Notes under the pieces: model-generated | Databases searched by the model: none | The model's input: only the letters and a program-made list of their open reading frames with translations | Told to the model about the DNA's origin: nothing | Origin: Scolanthus callimorphus | Lineage: Eukaryota; Cnidaria; Anthozoa; Actiniaria; Edwardsiidae | Assembly (NCBI GenBank): GCA_033964015.1 | Contig: CM066912.1 | Location: 19,455,073 to 19,519,072, forward strand | DNA length: 64,000 bases | Reading direction: 5' to 3' | Position numbers and translations under genes: made by a program | Part shown: piece after piece, positions 44,857-56,174 of the stretch | How positions within the stretch are numbered: the first letter of the stretch is position 1 | Layout of the letters: the number at the start of each line of letters is the position of its first letter

Positions 44857-45529
44857 GAGAAAATCAAAAGGCAGCATTTTTTTATCACACCCTAGATGTC
44901 TGGGTACATTTTGGAATCACAATTAGTACATTACCTTGCTATGGAAAACCCCTCACACTGTAGAATTTTATCCGATGAAAAAAAAGAAGGGGAATTTGGT
45001 CTATATGCCTTTGGAAGCATCATTTGGTTGTTTCATTGGTTTGTCTACCTTAGCAGCTCTCGTGGTTGGTTCGAGGGGTGGCAGCTCTTGTAGCTGTAGT
45101 TGTGAATTTAGGCAACAAAACACACAAAAATTAATATTCTGTACGAAGGATTTAACCTACATCATCATCATCATCATTTTCCCCACACTGGAGTATTTGC
45201 TCCTCAGGGTGCACTCATTGTATTAATGAAGTGCAAAAAGTTCTCCTTCTCCATCTTCATTCTCCTGAGCTGCTGGACATCTATCCCCAGCAGTCCCTCC
45301 ACCCTCTTCCACTTTTTGGATCGTTAAAAAAATAAAATAAAATAAATATAGATATAGCATTACACCGTAGTTTCAATGCTTTACATTTCAGTGCTTTACA
45401 TTAACGGATAACTCATCCTATAGAACCAGCTTTATAAACATGAGTGTGTGTTAGCATTGTGAGTTCTGTGACACTGAGGTTGGGCAACTTCCGACGGTCC
45501 TCGTGGTTCTTTAACTTCCCTCTGATTCC
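44857..45529. other. No gene recognised
   Basis: Contains a (CAT)n tract at 45159-45178; nothing else. Confidence 0.45.
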
Positions 45530-46010
45530 GGTTAGTGTAGTGTATGTGAGAGACGGGGCCTACGGTTTAACGTCCTTAACCGAGAAGACGCGAAGGACTA
45601 ACCATTTGCAGATGTTCATCAAAGAGAATTTGCTTTCGCATATCCCCGTTACTCATCCGGCAAATACGAGCCACGTATTTCAGCTGCTGTATTGTACAGA
45701 AAGTCCCTATGGATCCAGTGCTAGTCATACGCCGCAAGTCAGCGTTTGAATACTTGAACTTCCAGCACTCCTGTCTCCCCTCATTTTCACTATCAGTCCC
45801 CCTCGCTCCTTTGACGCTTGTACCCCCCCCCCCCCCCCCCCTTCACCATCTTCCTGAGGAAACTGTTCCAAACCACCTCAATCTTTGCCATTTCCTTTGT
45901 ATTTATTTCCCACGTCTGGACACTGTATAGGAGCCTCGATCGTACACAAGCATTTAGGAACTTCATTGTAGTGGACAGATGTATGCGATGGTCTGTTAAG
46001 ACATGTTACA
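45530..46010 (-). pseudogene. LINE RT C-terminal fragment
   Basis: The minus strand reads FLNACVRSRLLYSVQTWEI, then WNSFLRKMVKGG, then after a 20-bp C-run FKYSNADLRRM and FCTIQQLKYVARICR. The order ACVRSRLxYxxQxW...FLRxMVxGG...LKYxAxxCR is that of RTE-like endonuclease-RT proteins. Frames change around the C-run (45823-45841). Confidence 0.75.
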
Positions 46011-48918
46011 ACCTATTTCCTCATTCTTTTTTCCAAGAATAATTGCTCTTATGACTTTTATAATTTCAGAATTTTGTTTTTAATGTCTAGAAGTTTGGTT
46101 TTCTGTCCCAAAAACCAGAGTTGGGTATTTTTACTACAAAAGTCACAGGCCAGTTGGTTTGCTTATGCTAGATGTTTTGACTCATCAGACTCTTACAGGT
46201 CTGGTGCGGGTTGTTCAAATGTGGATTAAATTTAAACCAGGTTTAGTTCTGAACAAAACCATCGAGTCACCATGGTAATTAATTAGTTAGTTAGATTAGT
46301 GCTAAACCACTTTCGAGCAACTGGACCCTGGAGTATAGAGTCATTTACACAAAAATACAGACATGCATACCCAGCCTTCCAAATTGTTATCTATGTATTA
46401 ATACCGTGTCCGCACTCACTCCGTTTAGCCCTGAAGCTGTGCCGCTAAAAAACGTTCACAAACCTGAAGAGAAGGTGGAAATCTGGACAGTTGGCGTGTA
46501 TTTGTTGAAAAAGATTCACCTTGGGCTAAGTTGTAATTCAAGCGATTTCTTAAGTGAGGAACAAAGCCGCCACCGCCACCGCCACCATGTTGAACTCTCC
46601 CACAGAAACGAAAAGAACTCAGTTCGCGCAGCTGAAAGCACCATTGACATTCAAACATTTACATTGACGTTTACAACTTAAATCGCATGGGAAAAGCTGT
46701 CCTGGGCATTTATTTCTCTGAGTTAACCCTTATTACTATGGATGCGTTTTAGCTGGTAGTAAGATCATTCACGGTTGAATTTTCAAGTTATAACAATTAT
46801 TCTAAAAACACCTAGTTTGGAAAATTTTAAATATCCCAAACAAACGAGCTTAATATATCAAATAAACTACACCATGTGGTAGTACAGAGATTGCTTAAGC
46901 TCTGCGAGAACAATTATGGAAGCTAGAAGTTGAGGTCTATTTCTGCAAGAAATACTCGGGAGCCACCTTAATAAATAACTGTAATAGTGGCAAAAGGACA
47001 ACCAGCAGTAACCTGCTTTTAGCTTATTGATTAACTCCCATATCATCTTTCTATCGAATTTTTACCACGAATACGTTTTGTGTATTTCAAAACAAAATAA
47101 ATATAATTTTTTTATCTTGATTAATGTCTCCCTATATATATTCTATATACATTATACAATTGTTTTCTTTTCTTTTCTTTTTTTTCCATTTAACAACGCT
47201 TTATTGTTGATTTTCCCTTCCATAACGTGAAACATTCATAAAATAAGTAAATAAATTAGTCAGAGTTTTTCAGTATCATTGCTATAAATGCAAAAATAAA
47301 TGCTTACTGCAACATAAAATAACGAAAGAAAACGCCATTAGTCTACGGTTCGGCGACATCGTATCACCATTTTCAAGACAAAGTCAAAGTTCAGAGTTCA
47401 ATGTTCTAAGGTAACTAATACAAAGGCAGATGATCGCTCGTAGCAAGGCAAAGGCAGATGAACGCTCGTAGCAAATCGGACTGCTTATTTAGGCTTGGTT
47501 TAAAGTGCCTAATTAACGGCATTTCATTTACAAGTGCGTCAAACATGCCATTGCTATAAATTCATAACATGATTTAAGGCTAGGCAGTTTTGAAAATGAT
47601 GTGTGATACTTGCGTGCGGGCAGCTCAATGGAAAACTGCAAGCAGCATGTGCAGAGATTGTTTACGCGCAGGAACTTTTGCTTATTTTTTGATAAAGTCT
47701 TTCTAACATGTAGCTGTTTTGATTTTATTTTCTCGAATAATCACCAGAGTAATTATACTATAACAATTAGTCGTCTCAGGTTCCGTGAATATTGGTGAAT
47801 CATAGACTATTCGCCGATATTCAAGTCGCCTTAGATGACTAATTGTTGACCTTGGATAAAATATGGCAGGAACCACAACTGACCACTTGAGTTTGTATTA
47901 AACGTTACTGTACCTTGAAAGTTAAGGCATGAAGGCGGTGATACTTGGTCCTTGTCTGTTCACAAAATGTAAATAATCATTATTAATAATATTCATCTCA
48001 AGTCTACTAAAAGAAAATAATCTATATCATAGCACGAGAACTTGTAATGTGTTTCACATTACGATAATGACATCTATCAATCAGCCAAACTAGACCTTAG
48101 GGGATGGAGGTTGAAGGGTTTGATCAAATCCCCCAATCCTAGGAGACACAACAAGAAATGTATGTCTACAAGTTTTTGTTATCACACCTCTTCTGACAAC
48201 TTTGTGTACTGGAGATGGAAGATTGCCAACAGTTGGATCTGCAAGTAGAAACATAGAAATACTATAACTGAGCTATCTTATATATACACGAATACGATAA
48301 GGAAACTTTCTGTTCTCTACCCTTTTACAGAAACCCCAAACCACACCATTCTGAGAAGTTGCTTGAGAGGATTTAGCGAATTTTTATTTTTATTTTGAAA
48401 AAATCAAGTGAACAGAAGTTGTCATTCAAGCGTTTTTCTAACCGAGGAGAACATGCTAGCAAAGGTGCCAGAAACTAAAAAAGGAACTCCGTTCACACAG
48501 CCAAAAGTGCCATATACATCCAGACCTAAATGGTTCTGTTACAGATTACTTACAGGCATGTACATCTAATTCGAAAGCTTTGAGATGAGAAAAATTTTCA
48601 TTCAAATTTGAGCAAACGTACTGCCTTGGTTCGCAGAGCATGCGCTAAGTCGAAATAAAATATTTTCATTTTACTCCAGTGCTATTAACTCACTATGAGG
48701 CTTTGCCATAATAAACTTAAGATGTGTATGATATGAGCTTTGTAGCGCATGGAGCAGGAGCAAGAGATAAAAGTAGAACTAATCCAAGATTCAACTGGAC
48801 ATACCAGCTGCTTGGAGACAGTTTAATACTTCTCTAGCGCAAAAAATAAAATACTGCGCTCTCAAATGGAAAATTCTACTAATTATACACTGCATGTCTG
48901 TTGATCAACTAAACTTTT

Positions 48919-49029
48919 CCTTTCCCTGCGAGCAGAGGCTACTTTTTATCTCCCTGCATTTTCTTTTACTTTTAATGTTTTCTTGTGTTTATCAACTACG
49001 CAAAGAAGTGGCCTCTGCTAGCAGGGAAA
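48919..49029. mobile_element. Short MITE with ccctgcgagcagaggc termini
   Basis: tttccctgcgagcagaggct at the left is inverted at the right as ggcctctgctagcagggaaa; the interior is T-rich. Confidence 0.7.
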
Positions 49030-49445
49030 CTTTTCCTATGTTGAAGCTAAAATTCTTACCATTAGCATTTTCTTTGTCCACTGGGATGAGCAACACACCG
49101 CTATAATATCCTCTGCAATTCAGAAATTAAAACTTTCAGTAATCTACATTACAATGCTACCAATGAAAATACTTGGGATATCATCCTCAACAAGTGACAC
49201 AAAATAACTGGTAACAACAACAACAACAAAATACTTTGTTTGTCATCTGAAATAACTAATTGGTAGAGATTTTCAAGCTTCTATGGACATTGTTCTTTCC
49301 TACTGTGCACCAAAGTGAGGCATTTGATGTTACATTCAACTTACTCTTTCTTCTTTTATTACAGTTATAATCTAGTTTCTTTCCTTTGTATTTCAAAGAT
49401 GTTCTGTATATTGTAGAAACTGTGCGCAGAACATTTTTCCTGTCC

Positions 49446-49450
49446 ATTTG
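49446..49450. repeat. BEL insertion target duplication ATTTG, left
   Basis: ATTTG directly before the 3' LTR; identical to 56681-56685. Confidence 0.9.
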
Positions 49451-49958
49451 TGTAAAGGCTTGCAATGACAATCAAGACCGAATGCAATGTCAAGACGGGT
49501 CACGACAGGCCAGTGAAGATTAGGGACTATTTTACTGATACGAGCGATGACAACACCTAGATTTCAGAACGACTCTCATGAACGAACCACGGGAAATCCA
49601 ATGCTATGATTAACAATGATTTTTTCGCAACTCTCGGACTAATAATTCTCAGCGTAGTACTGTCTCGTATCGTAATTGTAAAATATCGGTCCCGAACTGT
49701 GCCCAAAGGTTACCAATAGGTGCCAAGACGATTTTACCAACCTTTCTCCTTTGGATTCACGATTACTACTGACTAAAGACCTAAATGCACAATAGTTATT
49801 CCGACTCGGGACGTGAGAGCGGTAAATTCCTAAGCTATAAAGTAATCACAAAATCAATACTTTTTTGGCTAAGACTAAAAACTAACAAACCACAAAAAGA
49901 TCATAAGATAAACAAATAATACTAGAAGTATCTCAAGGAAGTTGTCGGTTCCTTTACA
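49451..49958 (-). repeat. BEL 3' LTR
   Basis: 508 bp, TGTAAAGG...CCTTTACA. Differences from the other LTR include caagacggg/caagcggg, ctcatgaac/ctcacgaac and aagtaatca/aagtatca. Confidence 0.95.
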
Positions 49959-50112
49959 TGGCTCCCCTGAAATACAAAGGTATTTCACTAATCAATGTTC
50001 ATAAAATCAAAGTCCATATATCAATGTCCGTATTTCAGCTATATTAATCTATACTAAACTAACTAAAGTTACCGTTGTGGCTCCTCGGCTGGGATGTACC
50101 CTGGTCTGCTTA

Positions 50113-50510
50113 TCATCCGTCAGCTCCAGACATCAGTACTACCAGCTTCTGCACGGGGCGGTCCAGGAATCGCGGCGCGCTGATCCTCTTACCCTTCTTG
50201 TCCAGAGAGCCGTCCGCAAGGGCTAACTGGACTGTACGAACTCGACCATCCTGACTTTTGTTGACAGTAGACACACGCGCAAGCTCCCATTGGCTGCGTG
50301 CTGCGTTGTCGTCCTTGATGATGACTATGTCGCCAACGGCAACGTCCCTATGTGGCTTGGTCCACTTCTGACGCTGTTGTAGACTCAACAGGTACTCTTT
50401 TCGCCATCGAGACCAAATTCATTGGCCAAGTGCTGCACTCGCCTCCAGCGCGCTCTACAATACATGTCTGCAGACGCGAAAACGCCCGGTGGAGACAACA
50501 CAATCTTTGA
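50113..50510 (-). pseudogene. BEL pol C-terminal DUF5641-like domain, frameshifted
   Basis: After the pol stop, another frame carries LTPSHILTMKSKIVL and MYCRARWRRVQHLANEF, then a one-base loss at about 50412-50416 shifts to LLSLQQRQKWTKPHRDVAVG and ELARVSTVNKSQDGR, ending at 50113. This is the usual BEL integrase tail. Two indels therefore separate it from pol. Confidence 0.9.
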
Positions 50511-50512
50511 CT

Positions 50513-53500
50513 TCATGGTAAGAATGTGACTAGGTGTAAGGGAGTGAGAGTGAGAGTGTCGACAGCTAGAGGGCGACTATTGACAATGGCCTCTGCTTCA
50601 CACATCAGAGTCCTTAGTGACTCGTCGTCAAGTTGTGTGGCGTTACTTCTAAGGAGTGCATCGAGTACGTTTGGCACTGACCTTATTTGGCGTTCCCAAA
50701 CTCCTCCCATGTGACTCGCGTGGGGAACATTCATCTTGAAGTTGATCCAGTCACAGTTCAGCTTCAACAATTCTCCCTTAATTTTCTGGTGATCCATTTC
50801 ATCCAGAGCTTGCTTTAGCTCACGCCGAGCGCCCACGAAGTTGGTTGCTTGGTCCGACCTCAGCTGCCTGATAGGTCCACGACGACAGATGAAGCGACGG
50901 AGCGCGTTGATGAAACTATCAGTGTCCAGAGAGGCTGCTGTTTCTAAGTGGATAGCTCTAGAAGCCAAACATGTAAATAGAACGCCATATCTCTTGGCAC
51001 TACTTCTACCTTGCTTTATTAGCCAGGGCCCAAAATAATCTACCGCACAATTTGTGAACGCCGGAGCATCTTCTAACCTATCTTCTGGTAGGTCTGCCAT
51101 CTTCTGCTCGTGCACAGGCGCGCGCAATCTGCGACATGTGACGCACTTTGCTAGTAGACTACCTATTGCGCTAGTAGCCCCAACAATCCAATACCCATTT
51201 GCGCGAATTTCACCAAGTGTAATTGCACGACCTTGATGTTTTGTGCTCTCGTGAAAGTGACGAATCAGAAGCACTGTCACGTGACTATCCTTAGGCAGCA
51301 CTACAGGAAACTTAGCATTCTCCGTCAAGTCTGGCGCGCGTCTTAAGCGACCACCAACTCGCAGAACTCCATCGGAACTAAGTATCGGATCTAACTTAGA
51401 AAGCGCACTTGTCTTACTTAGCGCGACTTTCGAGTTCAAAGCAGCGATTTCTTCTTTGAACGATTTGGCTTGAACTGCTTTAATTATGAGGTTTTCAGCT
51501 TCCAAAATATCACTGACCTCCAACTCTGGTTTCACGTCTCTTTTCTTTGCAACTCTGCTGCGAAGAATCTTAACATAACTAATACATAGCGCAACTACTT
51601 TCTTTGCGCGATGCCAGTTTGAAAAGGAGCTTATGCGGCTTACCAGGTCAGCGGGCTGGCTTGCTGCTGCTGTTGCCACAGCAACGACTTTCTTCACCTC
51701 TGGATCGTTACCATCTAGCATTTCCTGGTTCTTGTTACCAGGCGACGCATCGGTAGGCCACTCACTCTCGTCCTTCCACAGGAATGCCGGTCCCGTTAGC
51801 CAGTTGGACTTCCTAACCTCGTGAGCCTTGAGACCTCGTGACGCGTGATCCGCCGGGTTGTCCTTGGTGTCAACGTAACGCCATGGATGAGTTGCTGTGA
51901 CGTCATGGATCTGTTGAACTCGGTTAGCAACAAATGTGTGAAATCTTCTACTCTCATTGCCTTTGTATCCTAACACGACTTTGCTGTCAGTCCAAAACGT
52001 CTCCTTAACTTCGGGGTACTCGAGCTCTTGTCGCACTTGCTGACTTATCTTAATGCTTGCGGTGGCAGCGGTTAACTCTAATCTCGGGATTGTAATTTGT
52101 TTAAGGGGGGTGACTCTTGACTTACCAAGCACCAGTGAGCAGTGAATCTTTCCTTGCTCGTTGACCAACCTCACATAGCTGCACTGCCCATAGCCTTTGA
52201 CGCTTGCGTCTGAGAAGTGGTGTAGCTCTGTTGTTACTGTGGTTCCGAAACTCGGTGGCTTGTAGCAACGAGGGATGGTGATGTTTTGCAACTGTTGCAA
52301 CTCCAGTCGCCACTTCTCCCATCGGGCCTTTATCTCTTCTGGTATTGGGTCATCCCAATCCACCTTACCCTTACACAACTCTTGGAGCACGCTCTTACCT
52401 TCCAGCAAGAGGGGTGCCACGAACCCGAGAGGATCGAAGATTGAACTTACTGTGGAGAGTATCCCTCTTCTAGTGCATGGCTTGTCTTGTAGACGAATGC
52501 GAAACTGAAAGGAATCAGACTCAACACACCATTCCACACCCAGTGCTCTTTCAACTGGGAGTGAGTCCAAATCTAAGTTGAGATTCTTCCAATCTTCCGC
52601 CCTGTCCCTTGGGGGTATGTTCTTAATGACATCTTTGTCGTTACTTATAAACTTATGAAGGTTAAAACCCCCGCGCTTACACATTTCCTTGACTGATATT
52701 ATAAGATCCTTGGCTTCTTCGACAGTTGCGCAACTCTTTAAACCGTCGTCGACATAAAAATCTTTGCTGATAAATTGCGCTGCCGCAGTTCCTAACTCAG
52801 CTTCGTTATCTTCCGCGGTTTTCTTTAGCGCAAAGTTCGCGCATCCAGGCGAGGATGTTGCGCCAAACAAGTGCACTGTCATGCGATATTCGATCGGGTC
52901 TTTACTCGTATCCCCTCCTTCCCACCAGAGGAAACGTAAATAATCTCTGTGTTCCTCGTTCACCATTACTTGGTAAAACATGGACTCTATGTCACATGTA
53001 AATGCTATGGGCTCTTTTCGAAAACGGCAGAGAACCCCTACAAGGTTGTTTGTCAGATCTGGGCCTTCGAGTAGGTGCTTATTGAGAGATTCCCCTTTGT
53101 ACTCAAAAGCGCAGTTAAAAACGCAGCGAATGGTTTGTTTCTTTGGGTGCCTTACTCCGTGGTGGGGAATTCTCCATGCCTTGCTTGACCCCTCCTCCCC
53201 CCGCTGCTCACCTGGTGCGTCGGCTACTGGTTCAGCGTATCCGTGCGCGATCATCTTTTCCATGAAGGCGACGTACTCTTCTTTGTACTTCTTATCTGCT
53301 GAAAACTTATGCTTCAAACGCATTAGGTGGCGCAAAACAATGTCTCTGTTGTTTGGGAGACTGACATTGGGTTGTTTGAAGGGAAGGGGAAGCTGGTAAT
53401 GACCATCAGAAAGCCCTTTGATCCCGTTTTCTGCTATATCAAGAAAGCGTCTATCCTCTCTTGAGAGTCCTAACAAGCTTCTTTCTTTCTTTTCCGAGAA

Positions 53501-54154
53501 GTCTTGTTCGAAAAACTTTCTTATGGTTTCAGGTTGTATAACCTCCTTTGTATTTGATTGCAATACAAAACTTAGAGTATTGCGTGACTCAGGGACCACC
53601 TCACGTGCCATGACTCTGTTGCACGTGATTGGCTCCTGATCACTGTCCTTACTTGTGTCTACTGGGCCTACTATGCCCCAACCGAGAAGGGTGCGTAATG
53701 CATAGGGGCCCTCCCCGCTTCCCAAAATTACCTCCTTTGGCTTCAGTGCGCGGGGACAGTTGCATCGTATAAGAAGACCAACCTCTGCGTCCTCTTGTAG
53801 TTCTGGTATTCTTTCTTTTATCCGCTTGAGGTGTGGCCATTTTCCCGCCATTTCTCGAGTGGGAATCTGGTCCCTTCTGGATGGAATACTTTCTCTGGTG
53901 TAGGTCTTGGGTAGCTCTATCCCCACTTGACCATCCAAACGATTGACCACCAAGCCTTCGATTTTCTTGACTGGGATTTCTTCCTTTCCCAGCATGGTAC
54001 TCAACTGTAGGGTGGTATCTGGGCCGTCAACACCAAGTTCCTGCTGGACGCTTGTCTTGATGAAGGTTGTGTCACTGGCGTCATCCAGCAGGGCATAGAC
54101 CTTCAATTGCTTTTCGGGCCTGTCTCTGTGGTGAAGATAAACTGGGAGTATCAT
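50513..54154 (-). CDS. BEL/Pao pol polyprotein (PR, RT, RNase H, integrase)
   Basis: 1,213 codons from ATG 54154; the frame is actually open back to the C7 run at 54233-54239. Pao-type aspartic protease (ALLDDASDTTF, D24 region); RT with TCDIE (D388) and FYVDD (D469, D470); RNase H with FSDAS (D649), RLELTAA (E693), WTDSK (D723) and NPADHASRG (D769); integrase with HHCC finger (H966, H973, C1004, C1007) and DDE core D1039 (CAVDYFG), D1101 (RSDQATNF), E1154 (GGVWERQ). It copies element RNA into DNA and inserts it. The frame leaves the homologous path at its last about 13 codons because of an indel in a (CTCACT)n tract near 50530-50560. Confidence 0.95.
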   Translation of the reverse strand: MILPVYLHHRDRPEKQLKVYALLDDASDTTFIKTSVQQELGVDGPDTTLQLSTMLGKEEIPVKKIEGLVVNRLDGQVGIELPKTYTRESIPSRRDQIPTREMAGKWPHLKRIKERIPELQEDAEVGLLIRCNCPRALKPKEVILGSGEGPYALRTLLGWGIVGPVDTSKDSDQEPITCNRVMAREVVPESRNTLSFVLQSNTKEVIQPETIRKFFEQDFSEKKERSLLGLSREDRRFLDIAENGIKGLSDGHYQLPLPFKQPNVSLPNNRDIVLRHLMRLKHKFSADKKYKEEYVAFMEKMIAHGYAEPVADAPGEQRGEEGSSKAWRIPHHGVRHPKKQTIRCVFNCAFEYKGESLNKHLLEGPDLTNNLVGVLCRFRKEPIAFTCDIESMFYQVMVNEEHRDYLRFLWWEGGDTSKDPIEYRMTVHLFGATSSPGCANFALKKTAEDNEAELGTAAAQFISKDFYVDDGLKSCATVEEAKDLIISVKEMCKRGGFNLHKFISNDKDVIKNIPPRDRAEDWKNLNLDLDSLPVERALGVEWCVESDSFQFRIRLQDKPCTRRGILSTVSSIFDPLGFVAPLLLEGKSVLQELCKGKVDWDDPIPEEIKARWEKWRLELQQLQNITIPRCYKPPSFGTTVTTELHHFSDASVKGYGQCSYVRLVNEQGKIHCSLVLGKSRVTPLKQITIPRLELTAATASIKISQQVRQELEYPEVKETFWTDSKVVLGYKGNESRRFHTFVANRVQQIHDVTATHPWRYVDTKDNPADHASRGLKAHEVRKSNWLTGPAFLWKDESEWPTDASPGNKNQEMLDGNDPEVKKVVAVATAAASQPADLVSRISSFSNWHRAKKVVALCISYVKILRSRVAKKRDVKPELEVSDILEAENLIIKAVQAKSFKEEIAALNSKVALSKTSALSKLDPILSSDGVLRVGGRLRRAPDLTENAKFPVVLPKDSHVTVLLIRHFHESTKHQGRAITLGEIRANGYWIVGATSAIGSLLAKCVTCRRLRAPVHEQKMADLPEDRLEDAPAFTNCAVDYFGPWLIKQGRSSAKRYGVLFTCLASRAIHLETAASLDTDSFINALRRFICRRGPIRQLRSDQATNFVGARRELKQALDEMDHQKIKGELLKLNCDWINFKMNVPHASHMGGVWERQIRSVPNVLDALLRSNATQLDDESLRTLMCEAEAIVNSRPLAVDTLTLTPLHLVTFLP

Positions 54155-56094
54155 GCAGTTAGTAACAACACCACCTTGGCTAGTACTACTATTGGTAACG
54201 GCGACGTTAGGACTAGTTTCGTCACTTGGTGTGGGGGGGCAGGCTCATTTGTACTGGGTTGGGGTTTGGTAATGTGAAGAGGGGTGGGGTGGCGTTTTCC
54301 ACACACATCACAGGTCAATCTTTCTTTACAATTCTTTGAGATATGACCCTTTAGTAAACAACCAAAGCACAATCGACTAGTTTGGATAAAACTCTTCCGT
54401 TCTTCTAGAGACTTTTCTCTGAACTTTCTACATTTTTCCAGAGTGTGTGTGTTGCTTTCACACAAGAGACATGAAAACGAGGCTGGAGTACTGTTTGACC
54501 CTTGCATGGGCGGTGACTTAGCTTGCGGTTTGCTTTCACCCAGGGTGGCTAGGCTGGATCCTACAGGCTTGGGGGGACGCTTGAGGGAGCTTGTCTTATC
54601 TAACGCCATTTTTCTCAATCCTTTCAATTTATCCGGGGAAAAAATGGGATCATTCGCTAGGTCTGACTCTTCCCTGACGAACTTCACAAATTCATGGAAA
54701 TTTACAACTTTGACAGGGTCTTTCCTAGCTACGTGCGCCTGGCGGCACCACTTAACCCCCGAATATGAAGGAAGCTTGGCACTCAACTCCTTCAAAATTT
54801 GAGACGAGTCAAGTTCGTTCATGGAGTGTGTGACCTTCATGGCTTCCTCGCACCGAACGAGAAAGTCTGCGAAATCCTGGAGGGCAACACTATTCCCATC
54901 GCAAATCTGAGGCCAATTTCTTAGGCGCGACTTAAACGCCTCAGCTACGTTAATAGGATTCCCATATCTTTCTTCTAAGATTTTCCGCGCTTCTTCGTAG
55001 CTATTTTCCGAATTTAATGAGAGGAAGCCCTTAACTATTTCATTTGCTTTCCCTGCTGTATACTTGTTGAGGAAAAACAGTTTGTCCTTCCCTGAGCTGA
55101 CCTTACTTGAGATAATAGTGTCAAAAGCGCTTATAAATGATGGGAAGTCAAATGCGTCGCCGCTAAACGTTGGTGGTTCTTGGATAGGCAAAGCGCTTAT
55201 TCTTTGTTGGTCAGGAATAAGTGCGGTCAGTTCAGTTTGTTTCTGTTGAATGCCAATGAATTGCTTTAGGAATTCTACTTCCGGCTCGTTTTTCGCTGGT
55301 TGCGATGGTGACGGAAAAGTGGGACTTGAAGGATTAAATTCTACCTTTGGCAAGACCTCATTTTGGCTAGAAACACGGGCGCTAATGTCAGGCTTCTTAT
55401 CAGAAACTAATTCTGGCTTAATTTCTTCTTCGAATGCCCTTTCAAACGCTTCTTCCTCAGCTTTATTGAGAGCAATTTCCCTTTCAAGACAAAAGCGCCG
55501 ATACTCGACATCTCGCTCAAAAAACTCTCTTTCCACCTTCAACCTCGCCGCATTGGCTTTGATCTCCGCCCTATGCGACAAATTAGAAAGTTTACTTCTT
55601 TGGCTGTTTTTTGATAAAGCGGAGCGTCCTGAGCGGTGAGATCTGACAGAGCGCTGATCGCTCTGATCAAAACTAAGGAAGTGCTGACAGATCCTCATGC
55701 GACAGTCCATATATTCACGGTCACGCACATCGAACCAAGCATAAGAGGCTTGTTTTTCCTCTTCAGTTTCCAAACGTTCTTCAAACGCCCTTTGCGCATC
55801 ATTTAAATCCTCTTTTAAGACATCTATACTGTCTCTTAGACTTTCAAGTTCCTCTTTTGGAAGATTTTTGATAAGTGGGCAAACCCGATCAATTTCCTTT
55901 GTCAAATTAAAGTATGCCGATTTCCGATTTGCCTCCCTAAGCTCTAACTGATAAGCTCTTCCCTTATCAGTTAGTTTTCGCTCACGACCAATTTCCCCGA
56001 TAACAGAACTTGGGACTAGAGCCGGAGATTCGTCACTAAACGGAGTTTCCGCCGCTCCATTAGCTTCTAATTCCTGAGCATCCGATCTGCTCAT
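54151..56094 (-). CDS. BEL/Pao gag polyprotein
   Basis: 647 codons from ATG 56094 (MSRSDAQELE). The frame is open 18 codons upstream through the putative primer-binding site, so this ATG is preferred. A helical, charged N-terminal half; then a DUF1759-like capsid region (PIQEPPTFSGDAFDFPSFI, about residues 303-440); then nucleocapsid Cys/His knuckles (CLLCESNTHTLEKC, CFGCLLKGHISKNC, CDVCGKRHPTPLH, about residues 542-608). It packages element RNA and forms the particle. The frame ends 4 nt into pol (ATGA overlap). The last 26 codons after a CCCCCCC run are out of frame with the homologous pol leader, so the natural product may be a -1 frameshift fusion. Confidence 0.9.
   Translation of the reverse strand: MSRSDAQELEANGAAETPFSDESPALVPSSVIGEIGRERKLTDKGRAYQLELREANRKSAYFNLTKEIDRVCPLIKNLPKEELESLRDSIDVLKEDLNDAQRAFEERLETEEEKQASYAWFDVRDREYMDCRMRICQHFLSFDQSDQRSVRSHRSGRSALSKNSQRSKLSNLSHRAEIKANAARLKVEREFFERDVEYRRFCLEREIALNKAEEEAFERAFEEEIKPELVSDKKPDISARVSSQNEVLPKVEFNPSSPTFPSPSQPAKNEPEVEFLKQFIGIQQKQTELTALIPDQQRISALPIQEPPTFSGDAFDFPSFISAFDTIISSKVSSGKDKLFFLNKYTAGKANEIVKGFLSLNSENSYEEARKILEERYGNPINVAEAFKSRLRNWPQICDGNSVALQDFADFLVRCEEAMKVTHSMNELDSSQILKELSAKLPSYSGVKWCRQAHVARKDPVKVVNFHEFVKFVREESDLANDPIFSPDKLKGLRKMALDKTSSLKRPPKPVGSSLATLGESKPQAKSPPMQGSNSTPASFSCLLCESNTHTLEKCRKFREKSLEERKSFIQTSRLCFGCLLKGHISKNCKERLTCDVCGKRHPTPLHITKPQPSTNEPAPPHQVTKLVLTSPLPIVVLAKVVLLLTA
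54233..54239 (-). promoter_or_regulatory. C7 run: possible -1 frameshift site between gag and pol
   Basis: In the gag frame the bases read GCC CCC CCA CAC. The pol frame is -1 to it and open from here. C CCC CCA fits the X XXY YYZ slippery form. A homopolymer length error would look the same. Confidence 0.45.
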
Positions 56095-56174
56095 GTTGGA
56101 AAGTTCCTTTGTTTTCTCTCTCTCAGCACCAAACCAAAGTTTAACCAATTGGCAATTCTATGGCGATATTTTAC

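Larger units (their letters stand above)
46011..49450. other. No gene; small fold-back elements
   Basis: (CCGCCA)n at 46563-46587. A fold-back caattagtcgtctcaggttc .../... gatgactaattg at 47764-47845. A MITE at 48919-49029 is listed separately. Otherwise AT-rich without recognisable genes. Confidence 0.55.

Noticed and set aside
52980..55639. Plus-strand ORFs of up to 139 codons within the BEL element
   Set aside because: Antisense shadows of gag and pol without domains.
56110..56148. Upstream start of gag in the primer-binding region
   Set aside because: The frame is open but begins with a TTG codon and overlaps the probable primer-binding site; the ATG at 56094 is the better start.
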